Counted from the stretch's first letter, positions 8,983 to 18,098 are shown. The stretch is DNA of 64,000 nucleotides from JANWWM01 sp046719715 (GCA_046719715.1 JBDNCJ010000002.1:1-64000); one strand, 5' to 3'. Notes: generated by a model from the sequence alone, not told the origin. A program made the numbers and translations.

Positions 8983-11900
8983 TTACGGCACTTGCATGTT
9001 TTTTTGTTCTCTCGTGTTTGAAAATTTCAGATAATCCGTGCCGATGAAAAAAGCCTTTCTGAAATCTTCGATGTTTGAATTAAATTCTTGTTGAAGGAGG
9101 TCGGCACGCGTAATTGGCGCTTTTTCATCTCCCGTTGATTCTAAATCAATCTGGCTTAAATAGAACTCTAATTGTCCAATTTTTCGTTTGACCGCACCTC
9201 TAAACGAGCCGACGATACGCTCATAATTGGCAATCTGCGTTCTGCTCTTCTGAATTTCGTTATACATCAGGCTGGTCAAAGCATATTGGGCTGATGTTCC
9301 CGACCGTTCAATGATGCGTGTTCCGAAAAATTCTCGTTGAGCCAAAATGGTCTCGACAGTGTTACTTTGGTTTTTCTGAAGATTTGCGTTATCGGCATAA
9401 AATGCATTGAGCAATTTTTTACGGGCGTCGTTTCCCGTAACAGCGGTTTGCATCGCTTTTGCTTGTCGATCGGAGCGCAAAAACTCCTCTCGGGCGACCT
9501 TTTTGTAGAACTCGATGTCGCGCTGATAATCCGCTTTTTCTCCGGCAATCAATGTTGGTGCGTGTTTTGCGAAAAGATGTTGCTCTTCAGAGAGCGTTTG
9601 AACGCTCATTTTGAGCAATTTATCAACGGCGACTTGCGTTTTTTCGGCGGCGGATGTAAGATTTTTCAGCGTTGCAGGGGTTGAAGCGCGGACTTGTTTA
9701 ATTTCTTCAAGTCGATTTCGCAACATCGCCTTTCTCTCGTCGGGAAGAAGCGATTTTTGTCCTTTTGCAATCGCGGCTCTATCCAAGACCAAAAGTTTCA
9801 AGGCGCTTTCTTGAAGCACGCTCAGCCGCGCCCCAAGTTGAACTTCTGTCGGATTGTTTGAAGTGGAAACAATAGCTTCCGTCAGTGTTTTTTGCTGTCT
9901 CAAAATACTTTTTTGTTCCAAGAATTTATCTGCAAAGTCAAACGCCATCATTCCGTTGTAGACGAAGTCATACTCTTTCATAATCATATCGGCGTCGGTC
10001 GGGTCTTTGATGTGCTTCATGTATCCTGAAAGAAACATGGTTTCGTAGAGGTTGTCCGAACCGCGGAAATTGCGTGCGTATTGGTCAATGTCTTTCTCGA
10101 CTTCCAGTTGTCGATTTTGTCGAAACTTTGCCCAGAGCGTTCCTGTGCGGGCGATGTCTTTGCCGACGTATCCGCGATCGACTTTCTCGAACAGTTCTTC
10201 AGCTTTTGCATACTCAATTTGCGCGAATTTCTTGTAGAGGTCGAAGCGCGCCTGAGTGGTTTGTCTTTGCAATCTTGAGAGCGACTCCCTCATTCGCTTC
10301 ATGCGTTCCGATGCGACACGACCTTCTTTCTGAATCAACTCAATTTCGCTTTGAATTTTCATCAAATCTTTTTCAGCTTTGTCAATTTCAGTGCCTTTGC
10401 TTTGAAGTTCATATGTGAGCCGCTGAAAATCGCGTTCTGAAATAGAGAGTTCCAAAAGTTCCGAACCCAACTGATTGGAAATTCTTTCTATGACGGTGTC
10501 TTGTGCAGTAATGCGATCTAAAATCCTTGCAAGTTGCCGGTCATAAATGTTTGCCTGTTTGGAGCGCACATAACGCTTGAATTCGGCTTGCAAAGTTGAG
10601 TCGGCACGCTGTCGCTTTTCGGCGTCGTCGCTCAAAATTTTTCTTGCCTCTTGCATCAAACGATTTCCTTTGGTATAAGCGATGTTTCCAAGTTGAAGAT
10701 AGGCGGCGTTTTGAATGTAGCTTTGCTTTTCAAACAGACCCTGACTTCGCGAGACGATTTTTCCGAAGGCATCTGCTCCCTGCTCAAGATTTTGCAGTTC
10801 CAAATATGCAAGCCCCTTGACGTAATCGGCTTCACTGCGCATTGGAGAGTCTTCAGGAACTTCTCTCGCCCACCCGACGGCGCTTTCGTATTGCTTATTT
10901 CTGTAATCCATTGTTGCCGCCAAAACGCGAATCTTGTCGACGTAATCGTTATTTTTTTTGAGGTAAGGTTTGAATCGTTCCAAATCGGCTTGAAACTGCT
11001 TTGCGTCGTTGTAGGCGTAACTCATAAAGAGAATGCGATACATCGCTTGTGCTCGATACGGTGCACTTTTTGAAACCCTTATATTCGCGGCTTTTGGGTT
11101 TTTCTGTCGTTCGGCGATGGCGTCGGCGTATCTGCGTCGGATTTTCACCAATCCTTTATCAATCTCTTCGATTTCTTCGTCAATGATTTGTATTTGCTTG
11201 TTAATCTGGCGTATGGAGTAGCTGGCTTGTTCGGCATTTGCTTGTGCTTTTGCGGCAATCATTAGCGATTGATATTGCCGCTTAATCGCGTTCATTGAGT
11301 CTTTCTGAGCACTCAAATCCGACTCGAGTTTTTTGATTTCGCTTTCGGTTTTGTCGAAGTAATTCATCTCCGCGTATTCAGGCGACGCATACTTTGTGTA
11401 AAGTTGCTCATACAAATTCTTCGCATCGTTGTAGTAGCCGAGCCCGAAGTTTGCTTCCGCACGATGGTATATCAAGTCTTCAATTTCCCCATATTCTTCT
11501 TTGTAGGCTTCGTGCAGGTCGTTGAGGTAAAGCAGTGCCGTTCCATAATCTTTGCGATTATACACGTTCATAGCGGAAGACAACTCGAGACGGTAAAGAC
11601 GCTTCTTGAAGTTGTCGTCAAAGACATCAAGCAGTGCTTTACGCATGGCTTTGTATTCGTTGCAGACGGCGTAAAAGCGTGCGAACTGAACGAACCGTTC
11701 ATACTCGTATTTATCAGCGAAATTGTAAAAGGACTTATTGTTTCCCTGATAGCCGAAATCTTGCACATTGAGGCGAGAGTAATCACGCAGGAGAAGCACC
11801 AAGCGCTTTTTTCCTTCAAACATGTACTTCTCTATCGCTTCGCGTGTTACTTCTCTTTTGAGACGTATCTTATCAAGTATTTTTTTCGTTTCGGTTGCCA

Positions 11901-12387
11901 ATTCCTCAATGGCTTTGACTTCTTCTCCTGCAAGTTCGAGTCGTTTTTGATTGGCTTTTGCAACGGGGTCGCGCTCGAGTTCTTCTTTGCTCTTTTTGGG
12001 TGTGGCTCGTTCAAGTTGGTCAAATGCTTTTCGGCTTGAATCTAATTGGTTTTGCAGAGCGGCGTAGACTTTTTCGAGACTGTCGACGTCAGCAGTCTGT
12101 TTTAGTTTTTTATCGATATCAATGAGAATCTGACGTTCTTCTTGCGGGGTGAATTTGTATCGGACGGGAAACCGCTTCGCCTCATTGGTCATGAGCTCGA
12201 TGTTGGTTGCCAGCAGATTGAGATAACGTTCCTTGCGCAACAAGTCAGTGATGTATTGCCTGTCCGAAAGGAAAAGACTGTCGGTTGGGAGCGCTAAGTT
12301 TGAGTATACATCTTGCGCATACGCCGAGAGGGGCGCAAAAACAAACACAAGCAACAGAGAGATCTTTGTGAAATAACGATTTTTCAA
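8983..12387 (-). CDS. Large secreted TPR/coiled-coil protein
   Basis: The protein has 1,134 aa and begins at a TTG. The resulting N-terminus is a textbook signal peptide (MKNRYFTKISLLLVFVFAPL, then SAYAQ), which is why I accept the unusual start. The body is almost all helical: coiled-coil stretches (about 80-190, 375-430, 680-760) alternate with TPR-like units (about 230-370 and 490-600, such as SAVGWAREVPEDSPMRSEAD). There are no catalytic motifs. It is the first gene of the minus-strand run leading into exbB-exbD-exbD-tonB-like-giant TPR, 118 bases upstream of exbB. A periplasmic scaffold for that motor is the likely role, by analogy with TPR components of Glt/Agl systems. A hypothetical label would be equally safe. 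Confidence 0.8.
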   Translation of the reverse strand: MKNRYFTKISLLLVFVFAPLSAYAQDVYSNLALPTDSLFLSDRQYITDLLRKERYLNLLATNIELMTNEAKRFPVRYKFTPQEERQILIDIDKKLKQTADVDSLEKVYAALQNQLDSSRKAFDQLERATPKKSKEELERDPVAKANQKRLELAGEEVKAIEELATETKKILDKIRLKREVTREAIEKYMFEGKKRLVLLLRDYSRLNVQDFGYQGNNKSFYNFADKYEYERFVQFARFYAVCNEYKAMRKALLDVFDDNFKKRLYRLELSSAMNVYNRKDYGTALLYLNDLHEAYKEEYGEIEDLIYHRAEANFGLGYYNDAKNLYEQLYTKYASPEYAEMNYFDKTESEIKKLESDLSAQKDSMNAIKRQYQSLMIAAKAQANAEQASYSIRQINKQIQIIDEEIEEIDKGLVKIRRRYADAIAERQKNPKAANIRVSKSAPYRAQAMYRILFMSYAYNDAKQFQADLERFKPYLKKNNDYVDKIRVLAATMDYRNKQYESAVGWAREVPEDSPMRSEADYVKGLAYLELQNLEQGADAFGKIVSRSQGLFEKQSYIQNAAYLQLGNIAYTKGNRLMQEARKILSDDAEKRQRADSTLQAEFKRYVRSKQANIYDRQLARILDRITAQDTVIERISNQLGSELLELSISERDFQRLTYELQSKGTEIDKAEKDLMKIQSEIELIQKEGRVASERMKRMRESLSRLQRQTTQARFDLYKKFAQIEYAKAEELFEKVDRGYVGKDIARTGTLWAKFRQNRQLEVEKDIDQYARNFRGSDNLYETMFLSGYMKHIKDPTDADMIMKEYDFVYNGMMAFDFADKFLEQKSILRQQKTLTEAIVSTSNNPTEVQLGARLSVLQESALKLLVLDRAAIAKGQKSLLPDERKAMLRNRLEEIKQVRASTPATLKNLTSAAEKTQVAVDKLLKMSVQTLSEEQHLFAKHAPTLIAGEKADYQRDIEFYKKVAREEFLRSDRQAKAMQTAVTGNDARKKLLNAFYADNANLQKNQSNTVETILAQREFFGTRIIERSGTSAQYALTSLMYNEIQKSRTQIANYERIVGSFRGAVKRKIGQLEFYLSQIDLESTGDEKAPITRADLLQQEFNSNIEDFRKAFFIGTDYLKFSNTREQKNMQVP

Positions 12388-12578
12388 GCGTCGTGAGATG
12401 GTTTGAAACTTGTGAGATACTGCATTAGCAAACGTCTTATCGTAATCGGTAACGCGTCATAGTTCCTTCACGAATGCTAACCTCTTGTCTTGACTTTATT
12501 GGTTGAGAGCAATTTTGAAACGATACTCTTGCAATATACACGATTGCTCTCTAAAAAAACAAGAACTCTTTTTGGGTT

Positions 12579-13550
12579 TCAATGATGCGCTTCCGCTTCC
12601 GATTGAGCAAGACTTTTTTGGTTTTCCAAAAAGCGTTCGGCATCGATTGCCGCCATGCATCCTGTTCCTGCGGCGGTAACTGCTTGTCGGTAGATGCTGT
12701 CTTGAATGTCGCCGCAAGCGAACACGCCGGGCACACTTGTTTCAGTCGAGCTTTTTTTGGTGATGATGTAGCCACTCTCGTCAAGTTCCAGCTGTCCTTT
12801 GAACAAAGCAGAGTTTGGATTATGACCAATCGCGACAAAGACGCCGTCGCAAGCGATTTCCGAGACGTCGCCCGTTTTCACATTCTTGATGCGCACGGCG
12901 GTTACGACTTTGCCGTCGCCGATGATATCATCAACAACAACATTTGTAACGAACTTAATTTTGGGATTGGCTTTGGCGCGGTCGAGCATGATTTTTGACG
13001 CACGAAATTCTTCTCGTCGATGCAGAATGGTTACGCTTGTGGCATACTTTGTCAGAAAATTCGCTTCTTCCATCGCGCTGTCGCCGCCGCCGACCACGAC
13101 GACTTCTTTGCCTTTGTAAAAGAATCCGTCGCAAGTGGCGCACGCCGAAACGCCGTATCCCATATACTTCTTTTCTGATTCCAGCCCCAGCAGTCGCGCC
13201 GACGCGCCAGTGGAGATGATGAGCGTTTCCGCCATGACGGTTTTCTTTTCGTCAATCGTTACTCTGAATGGACGATGCGATAAATCGACCGACGTGACGC
13301 TCCCGTAAAGATACTCTGTTCCGAAGCGTTTGGCTTGCTCGCGCATATCGTCCATTAACTTCGGTCCTAAAATTCCATGCGGAAAGCCGGGAAAGTTTTC
13401 CACTTCGGTGGTGATGGTTAGTTGCCCGCCTGGCTGGATTCCATCTATCACCAATGGGTTCAAGTTTGCTCTCGAGGCGTAAATCGCCGCCGTCAATCCT
13501 GCGGGACCGGAGCCGATAACGACGACTTCATGATGTTTTACTTCCGACAT
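12579..13550 (-). CDS. trxB: Thioredoxin reductase
   Basis: The enzyme has 323 aa and reduces thioredoxin with NADPH through FAD and a redox disulfide. The FAD-binding motif is at the N-terminus (VVVIGSGPAGLTAAIYASRA). The active-site CATC is in VSACATCDGFFYKGKEVVVV, followed by the NADPH-binding GGGDSAMEEA and the C-terminal FAD motif GVFACGDIQDSIYRQAVTAA. Length matches the low-molecular-weight bacterial type. I start at the ATG for MSEVKHHE (13550); the upstream ATG adds a 12-residue Asn/Lys-rich leader. It is monocistronic, with no thioredoxin gene nearby. Confidence 0.95.
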   Translation of the reverse strand: MSEVKHHEVVVIGSGPAGLTAAIYASRANLNPLVIDGIQPGGQLTITTEVENFPGFPHGILGPKLMDDMREQAKRFGTEYLYGSVTSVDLSHRPFRVTIDEKKTVMAETLIISTGASARLLGLESEKKYMGYGVSACATCDGFFYKGKEVVVVGGGDSAMEEANFLTKYATSVTILHRREEFRASKIMLDRAKANPKIKFVTNVVVDDIIGDGKVVTAVRIKNVKTGDVSEIACDGVFVAIGHNPNSALFKGQLELDESGYIITKKSSTETSVPGVFACGDIQDSIYRQAVTAAGTGCMAAIDAERFLENQKSLAQSEAEAHH

Positions 13551-13664
13551 TTTAGTTTTCTTGTTGGAATTATGCTGCAAATGCAATTCGAATGAAGTTA
13601 AGAAATGGTTTTCAAAATCAAACGTCCTTGCTCACTCTCTGGGAAGTGAATTTGCATTTTGGAT

Positions 13665-14330
13665 TCAAAGCCTGATGGTGTAAAAGAAATTCAGGAGCAA
13701 GGTGTGCTCGATTCGGTCGGGCAAGCCCTTGATGCGATTGATGAAGCGGTGTTGGTAAATCGTATCGATTATCACTCCGCCTTCTCGGTATCGGATTCCG
13801 ATTTGCGCGCGGTTTTGATTAAAAATTGGTTCGCTCACGCCCCAAAAAATTTCGTTGTTCAAAAGCAATCCGTAGTTGTTCCAAAGGGGGACGGTGATTT
13901 CGAGTCGGAATCGGAATCGCAAGGCGGAAATGATTTCAACGAAAAAATCGTCTGGAGAGCGCCATGTCAAGTTTTCAGCGCGAAAGCGAAGGCTCAACGG
14001 CATCTCGTTGATGCGTGTGTCGTGCCAAAGTTGGACGGAGAGAATATCCAAGACGCGATTGTTAATCGGCGTGAGAATCGTGTAGCCGAAACCAATAGAT
14101 GTAGATGGAATAACACGATACAAGCCCCAGACGCTGAACACGGTCGTCTGAAATCGCGTTACGTTTTGGGTGAAGCGTGTTTGCGCAAAGGTTTGCACCG
14201 TGTAAGGCGTCTCGCCGAAGCGCAAGGTTAACATCGCCGAAGTCCAACTGACGACGTCGTGTTCGTCAATCGGTTGCGCATTCGCGCTCAAAGAAAAAAA
14301 GATGAGAAAAATTACGCCGATTCGTTTCAC
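13665..14330 (-). CDS. DUF2490 family outer-membrane-like protein
   Basis: The protein has 221 aa from a GTG start. A signal peptide (VKRIGVIFLIFFSLSANAQ) precedes a beta-strand-rich body with alternating aromatic residues (FSVWGLYRVIPSTSIGFGYT). A C-terminal aromatic-ended strand (LLLNFFYTIRL) is typical of small beta barrels. The pattern of an early Trp, a repeated R-F/Y alternation and a strand with LWHDTRINEMPLSLRFRAE fits DUF2490, a Bacteroidota/Chlorobiota outer-membrane family of unknown function. It is divergent from yicC. The family assignment rests on recognising the pattern, so I am moderately sure. Confidence 0.7.
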   Translation of the reverse strand: MKRIGVIFLIFFSLSANAQPIDEHDVVSWTSAMLTLRFGETPYTVQTFAQTRFTQNVTRFQTTVFSVWGLYRVIPSTSIGFGYTILTPINNRVLDILSVQLWHDTRINEMPLSLRFRAENLTWRSPDDFFVEIISALRFRFRLEITVPLWNNYGLLLNNEIFWGVSEPIFNQNRAQIGIRYREGGVIIDTIYQHRFINRIKGLPDRIEHTLLLNFFYTIRL

Positions 14331-14464
14331 GAGTTTGGACAGTTGGTTTGCACTTTAGATGCAAAGTTATCCGAAACGGCGAAATGCGTCAGTCATATTT
14401 GTTACAGTTTCTTTGGCAAGTTTCTTTCGTATATTCGCCATTTGAATTTGAATTCATTTGAAAG

Positions 14465-15346
14465 ATGATTGAAAGTATGACGGGCTTCGGAAGCGGCGAG
14501 TATGCCGAGTTCGGGCTCCGCGCGACGGCGGAAATTCGTTCTGTCAATAGTCGTTTCATAGAAATCTCCGTCAAATTGCCGCGCCAATTCAGCGGTTTCG
14601 AGTTGGAGGCACGCGAATTGATTAGAAAAGCGTTGCAACGGGGCAAAATTTCTGCGGTTGTTCAGTTGGAGCGCGAGAACAAGTCGGACGTTCCAATTAG
14701 AATCAGACCCGATGCGGTTAAAGCCTATATGGCAATGCTTTCGGAATTGAAATCTATCTCTGGCATTGATGAGCCGGTTCGGCTTGAACATCTCTTGAAG
14801 TTCTCGGAAATTTTTGAAGTCTCGTCCGATGAAAGCGACGAATTGGAACGCGAGTGGAAAGTGATTAGCCAAGCCCTTCAAGCGGCGATTGCGTCGCTTC
14901 GCGAGATGCGCCGCAAAGAAGGCGAACAGCTTACGATTGACTTCAAGGCACGCATCGCCGCCATCAATCAAGTTCTCACTCACATCGAGGCGATTTCCCA
15001 AGAAACACTTTCCGCCACAAAGGAAAAATTGCGCCAAAAAGTCAAAGACCTTTTGGGCGACGAGTCGCTCTCCAAAGAGCGTTTAGAAATGGAAATCGTT
15101 TTGTTGACGGATAAGATGGACATCACCGAAGAGTGCGTCCGATTCAGAAGCCACAACAAATTTTTCTTAGAGGCGTTAGATTCAGGCGAGCCAGCGGGGC
15201 GCAAGTTGAATTTTCTTTTGCAGGAACAAAGCCGCGAGGCAAATACGATTGCGTCCAAATCACAAAATGCGGAAATTTCTCAAAAGAGCGTGTTCGTCAA
15301 AGAAGAACTTGAAAAAATTCGCGAGCAGGTTCAAAACATTGAATAA
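14465..15346 (+). CDS. yicC: YicC-family endoribonuclease
   Basis: The protein has 293 aa. The N-terminal signature MIESMTGFGSG and the RSVNSRFIEISVKLP block are diagnostic of YicC. The C-terminal DUF1732 region ends with RFRSHNKFFLEALDSGEPAG, RKLNFLLQEQSREANTIASK and a terminal EELEKIREQVQNIE. YicC proteins have been described as endoribonucleases acting on small RNAs. The gene is the first of the yicC-gmk-rpoZ block, an order shared by many bacteria. Its stop lies 68 bases before the gmk ATG, with no terminator visible between. Confidence 0.93.
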   Translation: MIESMTGFGSGEYAEFGLRATAEIRSVNSRFIEISVKLPRQFSGFELEARELIRKALQRGKISAVVQLERENKSDVPIRIRPDAVKAYMAMLSELKSISGIDEPVRLEHLLKFSEIFEVSSDESDELEREWKVISQALQAAIASLREMRRKEGEQLTIDFKARIAAINQVLTHIEAISQETLSATKEKLRQKVKDLLGDESLSKERLEMEIVLLTDKMDITEECVRFRSHNKFFLEALDSGEPAGRKLNFLLQEQSREANTIASKSQNAEISQKSVFVKEELEKIREQVQNIE

Positions 15347-15414
15347 GCCTTGTGAGACTCGCAGGAGATAGGTTGTCTCTCTTTGAATCAGTGCGCAAGC
15401 AACAAGGAAAGAAC

Positions 15415-15978
15415 ATGACAGGCAAACTTATCGTCTTTACTGCGCCGTCGGGAACAGGCAAATCCACGATTGCCAAAGCGATTTTAGCCGACATTCCGAC
15501 GCTCAAATTTTCGGTTTCCGCCACAACGCGCGAAAAGCGTGAGGGTGAAGAACACGGACGCGAATATTTCTTTCTCACACGCGACGCTTTTGAGGCGGAA
15601 ATTGCCAAGCATGGGTTCATTGAATACTCGCGGCACTTTGATAATTACTACGGCACGCTTAAATCCGAAGCCGAAAAGGTCTTGAACGCCGGACATCACT
15701 TACTTTTGGATTTAGACGTGGACGGCGCGCTAAACGTCAAAAAAAATTACGGCAACCGCTCTCTGCTTGTATTCATTAAGCCGCCGAGCCTTGAAGTGCT
15801 TAAAGAGCGATTGATGAAGCGTAAAACGGAATCGCCAGATAAAGTGTTGATGAGGCTTGCACGCGCAGACTACGAACTGTCGCTCGCCGACCACTTTGAT
15901 GCGCGCGTCGTCAATGACGACTTGCAGCGTGCGATTTCGGAAGTCAAACGAATTATTGAAAATTTTCTCAACGCATAA
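15415..15978 (+). CDS. gmk: Guanylate kinase
   Basis: The enzyme has 187 aa and phosphorylates GMP to GDP with ATP. The P-loop is at the very start (LIVFTAPSGTGKSTIAKAIL). The GMP-binding region follows (SATTREKREGEEHGREYFFL and FIEYSRHFDNYYGTLKSEAE), then the DLDVDGALNVKK segment. The ATG at 15415 has an AAGGAAAG ribosome site 3-4 bases upstream; a longer frame beginning at 15352 would add 21 residues before the P-loop and is rejected. It sits between yicC and rpoZ, as is common for nucleotide/stringent-response blocks. Confidence 0.96.
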   Translation: MTGKLIVFTAPSGTGKSTIAKAILADIPTLKFSVSATTREKREGEEHGREYFFLTRDAFEAEIAKHGFIEYSRHFDNYYGTLKSEAEKVLNAGHHLLLDLDVDGALNVKKNYGNRSLLVFIKPPSLEVLKERLMKRKTESPDKVLMRLARADYELSLADHFDARVVNDDLQRAISEVKRIIENFLNA

Positions 15979-15994
15979 ACCAACTTATTAACTT

Positions 15995-16324
15995 ATGCCG
16001 ATTAAACCCGTCGATTTGGATAAACTCAAACATCAGTCGTCGAACATTTACGAGGTTACGGTCGCCATGTCGCGCCGCGCCAAAGAAATCAACGAGCAGT
16101 TGCGCTCTGAATTAGAGGAAAAACTCGCGCCGTTTAAAATGAAATCGCGCAATCCTACCAATGAAGCCGAAGCCGACCGCGTTTTTCCAGAGCAAGTCGG
16201 TATTAGCATACGATTTGAAAAATTGCCGAAGCCGACAGTTACCGCTATCGAAGAACTCTTAGAAAAGAAATACACCTTTGACTATCGCGACACACGCGAG
16301 GGTGGACGCAAATCCAAAAATTAA
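15995..16324 (+). CDS. rpoZ: RNA polymerase omega subunit
   Basis: The protein has 109 aa. The segment LDKLKHQSSNIYEVTVAMSR followed by RAKEINEQLR is the omega core, where the NIYE/A-RA motif contacts the beta' tail. The C-terminal half (VGISIRFEKLPKPTVTAIEE) resembles the extended form seen in Bacteroidota/Chlorobiota. It follows gmk by 16 bases, the classic gmk-rpoZ order, which strengthens the call for a small and variable protein. Confidence 0.85.
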   Translation: MPIKPVDLDKLKHQSSNIYEVTVAMSRRAKEINEQLRSELEEKLAPFKMKSRNPTNEAEADRVFPEQVGISIRFEKLPKPTVTAIEELLEKKYTFDYRDTREGGRKSKN

Positions 16325-16336
16325 TGCCGCTCGAGT

Positions 16337-16837
16337 ATGCTCAAACTTACGGGCATCAGCCAAATCACGTTGCGCGTCAATGACTTGCGCAAGTCGGAGG
16401 AGTTTTACACGAAACTTCTCGGTTTCCAGCTTCATCATCGTCTCGGAATCAACATGACCTATCTCGTCGCCGAAGGCGATTCGCTCGTGCTCGTCAAAGC
16501 CGAAACGCCTGCACAAAGCGACCGTGATTTTCATTTAGACCACTTTGGGTTGCGCCTTGAGACCAACTCGGAGGTTGACGCCGCCCATACCTTTCTGAAA
16601 GAGATGCGCGTTCATTTGTTGACTTCACCCGCGAACCGTCGGGACGGGCGTGCGTTCTTTTTGCAAGACCCAGATGGCAATGTGATTGAAATCTATTCAT
16701 CAACGGGCGAGGTTTTTCCAACCGATGATACAAATCCCGACCAGCCCTCTTCAAGGCGGCGTGGTCGGAAAGCCAAACCGGGCTCGGTGAAGCCGGAGCG
16801 TCCCGCTGTTCCAAAGCGTCGGCGCAGTCGCAAATGA
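16337..16837 (+). CDS. VOC-family (glyoxalase-like) metalloprotein
   Basis: The protein has 166 aa. One vicinal-oxygen-chelate domain covers residues 1-125 in two beta-alpha-beta halves: ISQITLRVNDLRKSEEFYTK at the start, FHLDHFGLRLETNSEVDAAH in the middle and AFFLQDPDGNVIEIYSS at the end. His in DHFGL and Glu in NVIEIY fit the family's metal ligands. The last 40 residues are a basic, disordered tail (SSRRRGRKAKPGSVKPERPA) that may bind nucleic acid or be non-functional. Substrate cannot be told. It starts 12 bases after rpoZ and could be co-transcribed. Confidence 0.85.
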   Translation: MLKLTGISQITLRVNDLRKSEEFYTKLLGFQLHHRLGINMTYLVAEGDSLVLVKAETPAQSDRDFHLDHFGLRLETNSEVDAAHTFLKEMRVHLLTSPANRRDGRAFFLQDPDGNVIEIYSSTGEVFPTDDTNPDQPSSRRRGRKAKPGSVKPERPAVPKRRRSRK

Positions 16838-16936
16838 CTTCGACTCAATTTGCTTTCTGCACTTAGAGCATTTCCGTATTCAACATTTTGAACATTTACG
16901 CATAACATTCACATTTTTCCAATTAACGCTTTTCAC

Positions 16937-17812
16937 ATGCCTGCTTATTCAGCGATTGAATCTATTTTGCCTGTTGCTATGTCGCACTTACCGCCCAATC
17001 GAACCATTCGCCCTCCGATGTTTGCAGGAGAGTTATATCCTGCTGACGCGCTCACGTTACAAGCCCAAGTCGACGCGGCACTTTCCGATGCAAACGCGAC
17101 ACCAGAAAAGCCTTTGATTCCCTACGTGCGAACGCTACTCGTGCCTTATGGACACTACGCGCACGTCTTGCCGACTTTGGCGGAAGGCTATCGCCATGTT
17201 GAATCGGCACGATATGAACTGGTTGTTTTCATTGCACCAACGGTTGATACCTACAACCGTTTGATGATTTCCGGCTACGGCTACTTTGGAACACCGTTGG
17301 GAGAGATTGAACTCAGCGACTATGTTCGCAACGAACTGTGCGATGAAGACGACGACTTTTTCATTTCCGAATTAGGATTGCCGAAAGGCTCTTCGATTGA
17401 AGTTCAACTTCCGCTTTTGCAACGCACGATTGGCAAACATCACACGCTTCGCATTGTTCCGCTTCTTGTTGGCAATCAAACGATTGACCTTTGCAACGAA
17501 GCGGCAACCGCGCTTTCCGAAATTTTGACTTCCAAAAACGCGCTCGTCGTCGCCGTCAATAACTTTCATCTTTCAACGGAAAACACGCCGCTTGTAGAAG
17601 AGTTTATGGCGGGAATGCGCGAACATGATTACGGCGCGCTCATTCGCATGGCGGTGATGCATGATGGAAAGTTAGGTTCAGGATTGGGCGCGTGGGCAAT
17701 TGCCGCTCGAGTGTCGCACTCACTTGGCGCACGGAATTTTCACTTACTTGCGCAACGCTCTAATGTGGAAGCGGGCGCACAGTTCATTTCGGCTTGCTAC
17801 ACACAACAATAA
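16937..17812 (+). CDS. MEMO1/AmmeMemoRadiSam-B-like protein, metal ligands apparently lost
   Basis: The protein has 291 aa. The fold markers of the MEMO family are present in order: RPPMFAGELYPADALTLQAQ, a YVRTLLVPYGHYAHV strand, a VVFIAPTVDTYNRLMISGYG segment, GSSIEVQLPLLQ, and ALVVAVNNFHLS. Family members usually have PHAG, GPNH, EHS, SDFSHY and CG at these places. Here they read PYGH, APTV, GSS, NNFHLS and SG, so most of the His/Cys metal ligands are missing. This is judged from memory of the family, not an alignment. No AMMECR1 or radical SAM partner lies next to it. A second possible ATG is at 16979 (MSHLPPNR); neither has a clear ribosome site. Confidence 0.8.
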   Translation: MPAYSAIESILPVAMSHLPPNRTIRPPMFAGELYPADALTLQAQVDAALSDANATPEKPLIPYVRTLLVPYGHYAHVLPTLAEGYRHVESARYELVVFIAPTVDTYNRLMISGYGYFGTPLGEIELSDYVRNELCDEDDDFFISELGLPKGSSIEVQLPLLQRTIGKHHTLRIVPLLVGNQTIDLCNEAATALSEILTSKNALVVAVNNFHLSTENTPLVEEFMAGMREHDYGALIRMAVMHDGKLGSGLGAWAIAARVSHSLGARNFHLLAQRSNVEAGAQFISACYTQQ

Positions 17813-17900
17813 TTTTTCTACTGCCTTGATTATCTTTTTCTTTGCCGTCGGTCTCGTTATGCTCTATGAGTTGATTCGAAAAATTTCAGGTAGAAAGTAA
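17763..17900 (+). CDS. Possible small single-span membrane peptide
   Basis: A 45-codon frame from an ATG inside the end of the MEMO-like gene reaches TAA at 17900. Its last 30 residues form a convincing membrane helix with a basic C-terminus (STALIIFFFAVGLVMLYELI, then RKISGRK). That part lies entirely downstream of the MEMO stop, so the hydrophobic pattern is not a shadow of the other frame. No ribosome site is evident, and the true start may be a non-ATG codon near 17826. It could equally be chance. Confidence 0.3.
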   Translation: MWKRAHSSFRLATHNNNFSTALIIFFFAVGLVMLYELIRKISGRK

Positions 17901-18000
17901 CTCTCCCGGAATGATTGCGGGGAGCGATGTTGCGCTTCGCTCCTCCTTCCTTTTGACTTTCAATTTCTCAATTACTTACACCAAAATCATTTGAAAAGTG

Positions 18001-18046
18001 TAGCGAAGTGAAGAATCCAAGTAGATTCCTCGCTCTGCTCGGAATA
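18001..18046. repeat. Dispersed hairpin repeat, copy A
   Basis: Imperfect palindrome with arms AGCGAAGTGAAGAATCC and GATTCCTCGCTCTGCTCGG around a short AAGTA loop. It matches two other copies in this window (38938-39010 and 61371-61433) in arm sequence. The copy lies in a 346-base stretch between the MEMO-like gene and a lipoprotein gene that otherwise holds only the possible small peptide and a terminator. Confidence 0.8.
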
Positions 18047-18098
18047 ACCGTGCTGTTTATTCACTTCATACTTAATATCTGTCTTGCTACTTATCAAC

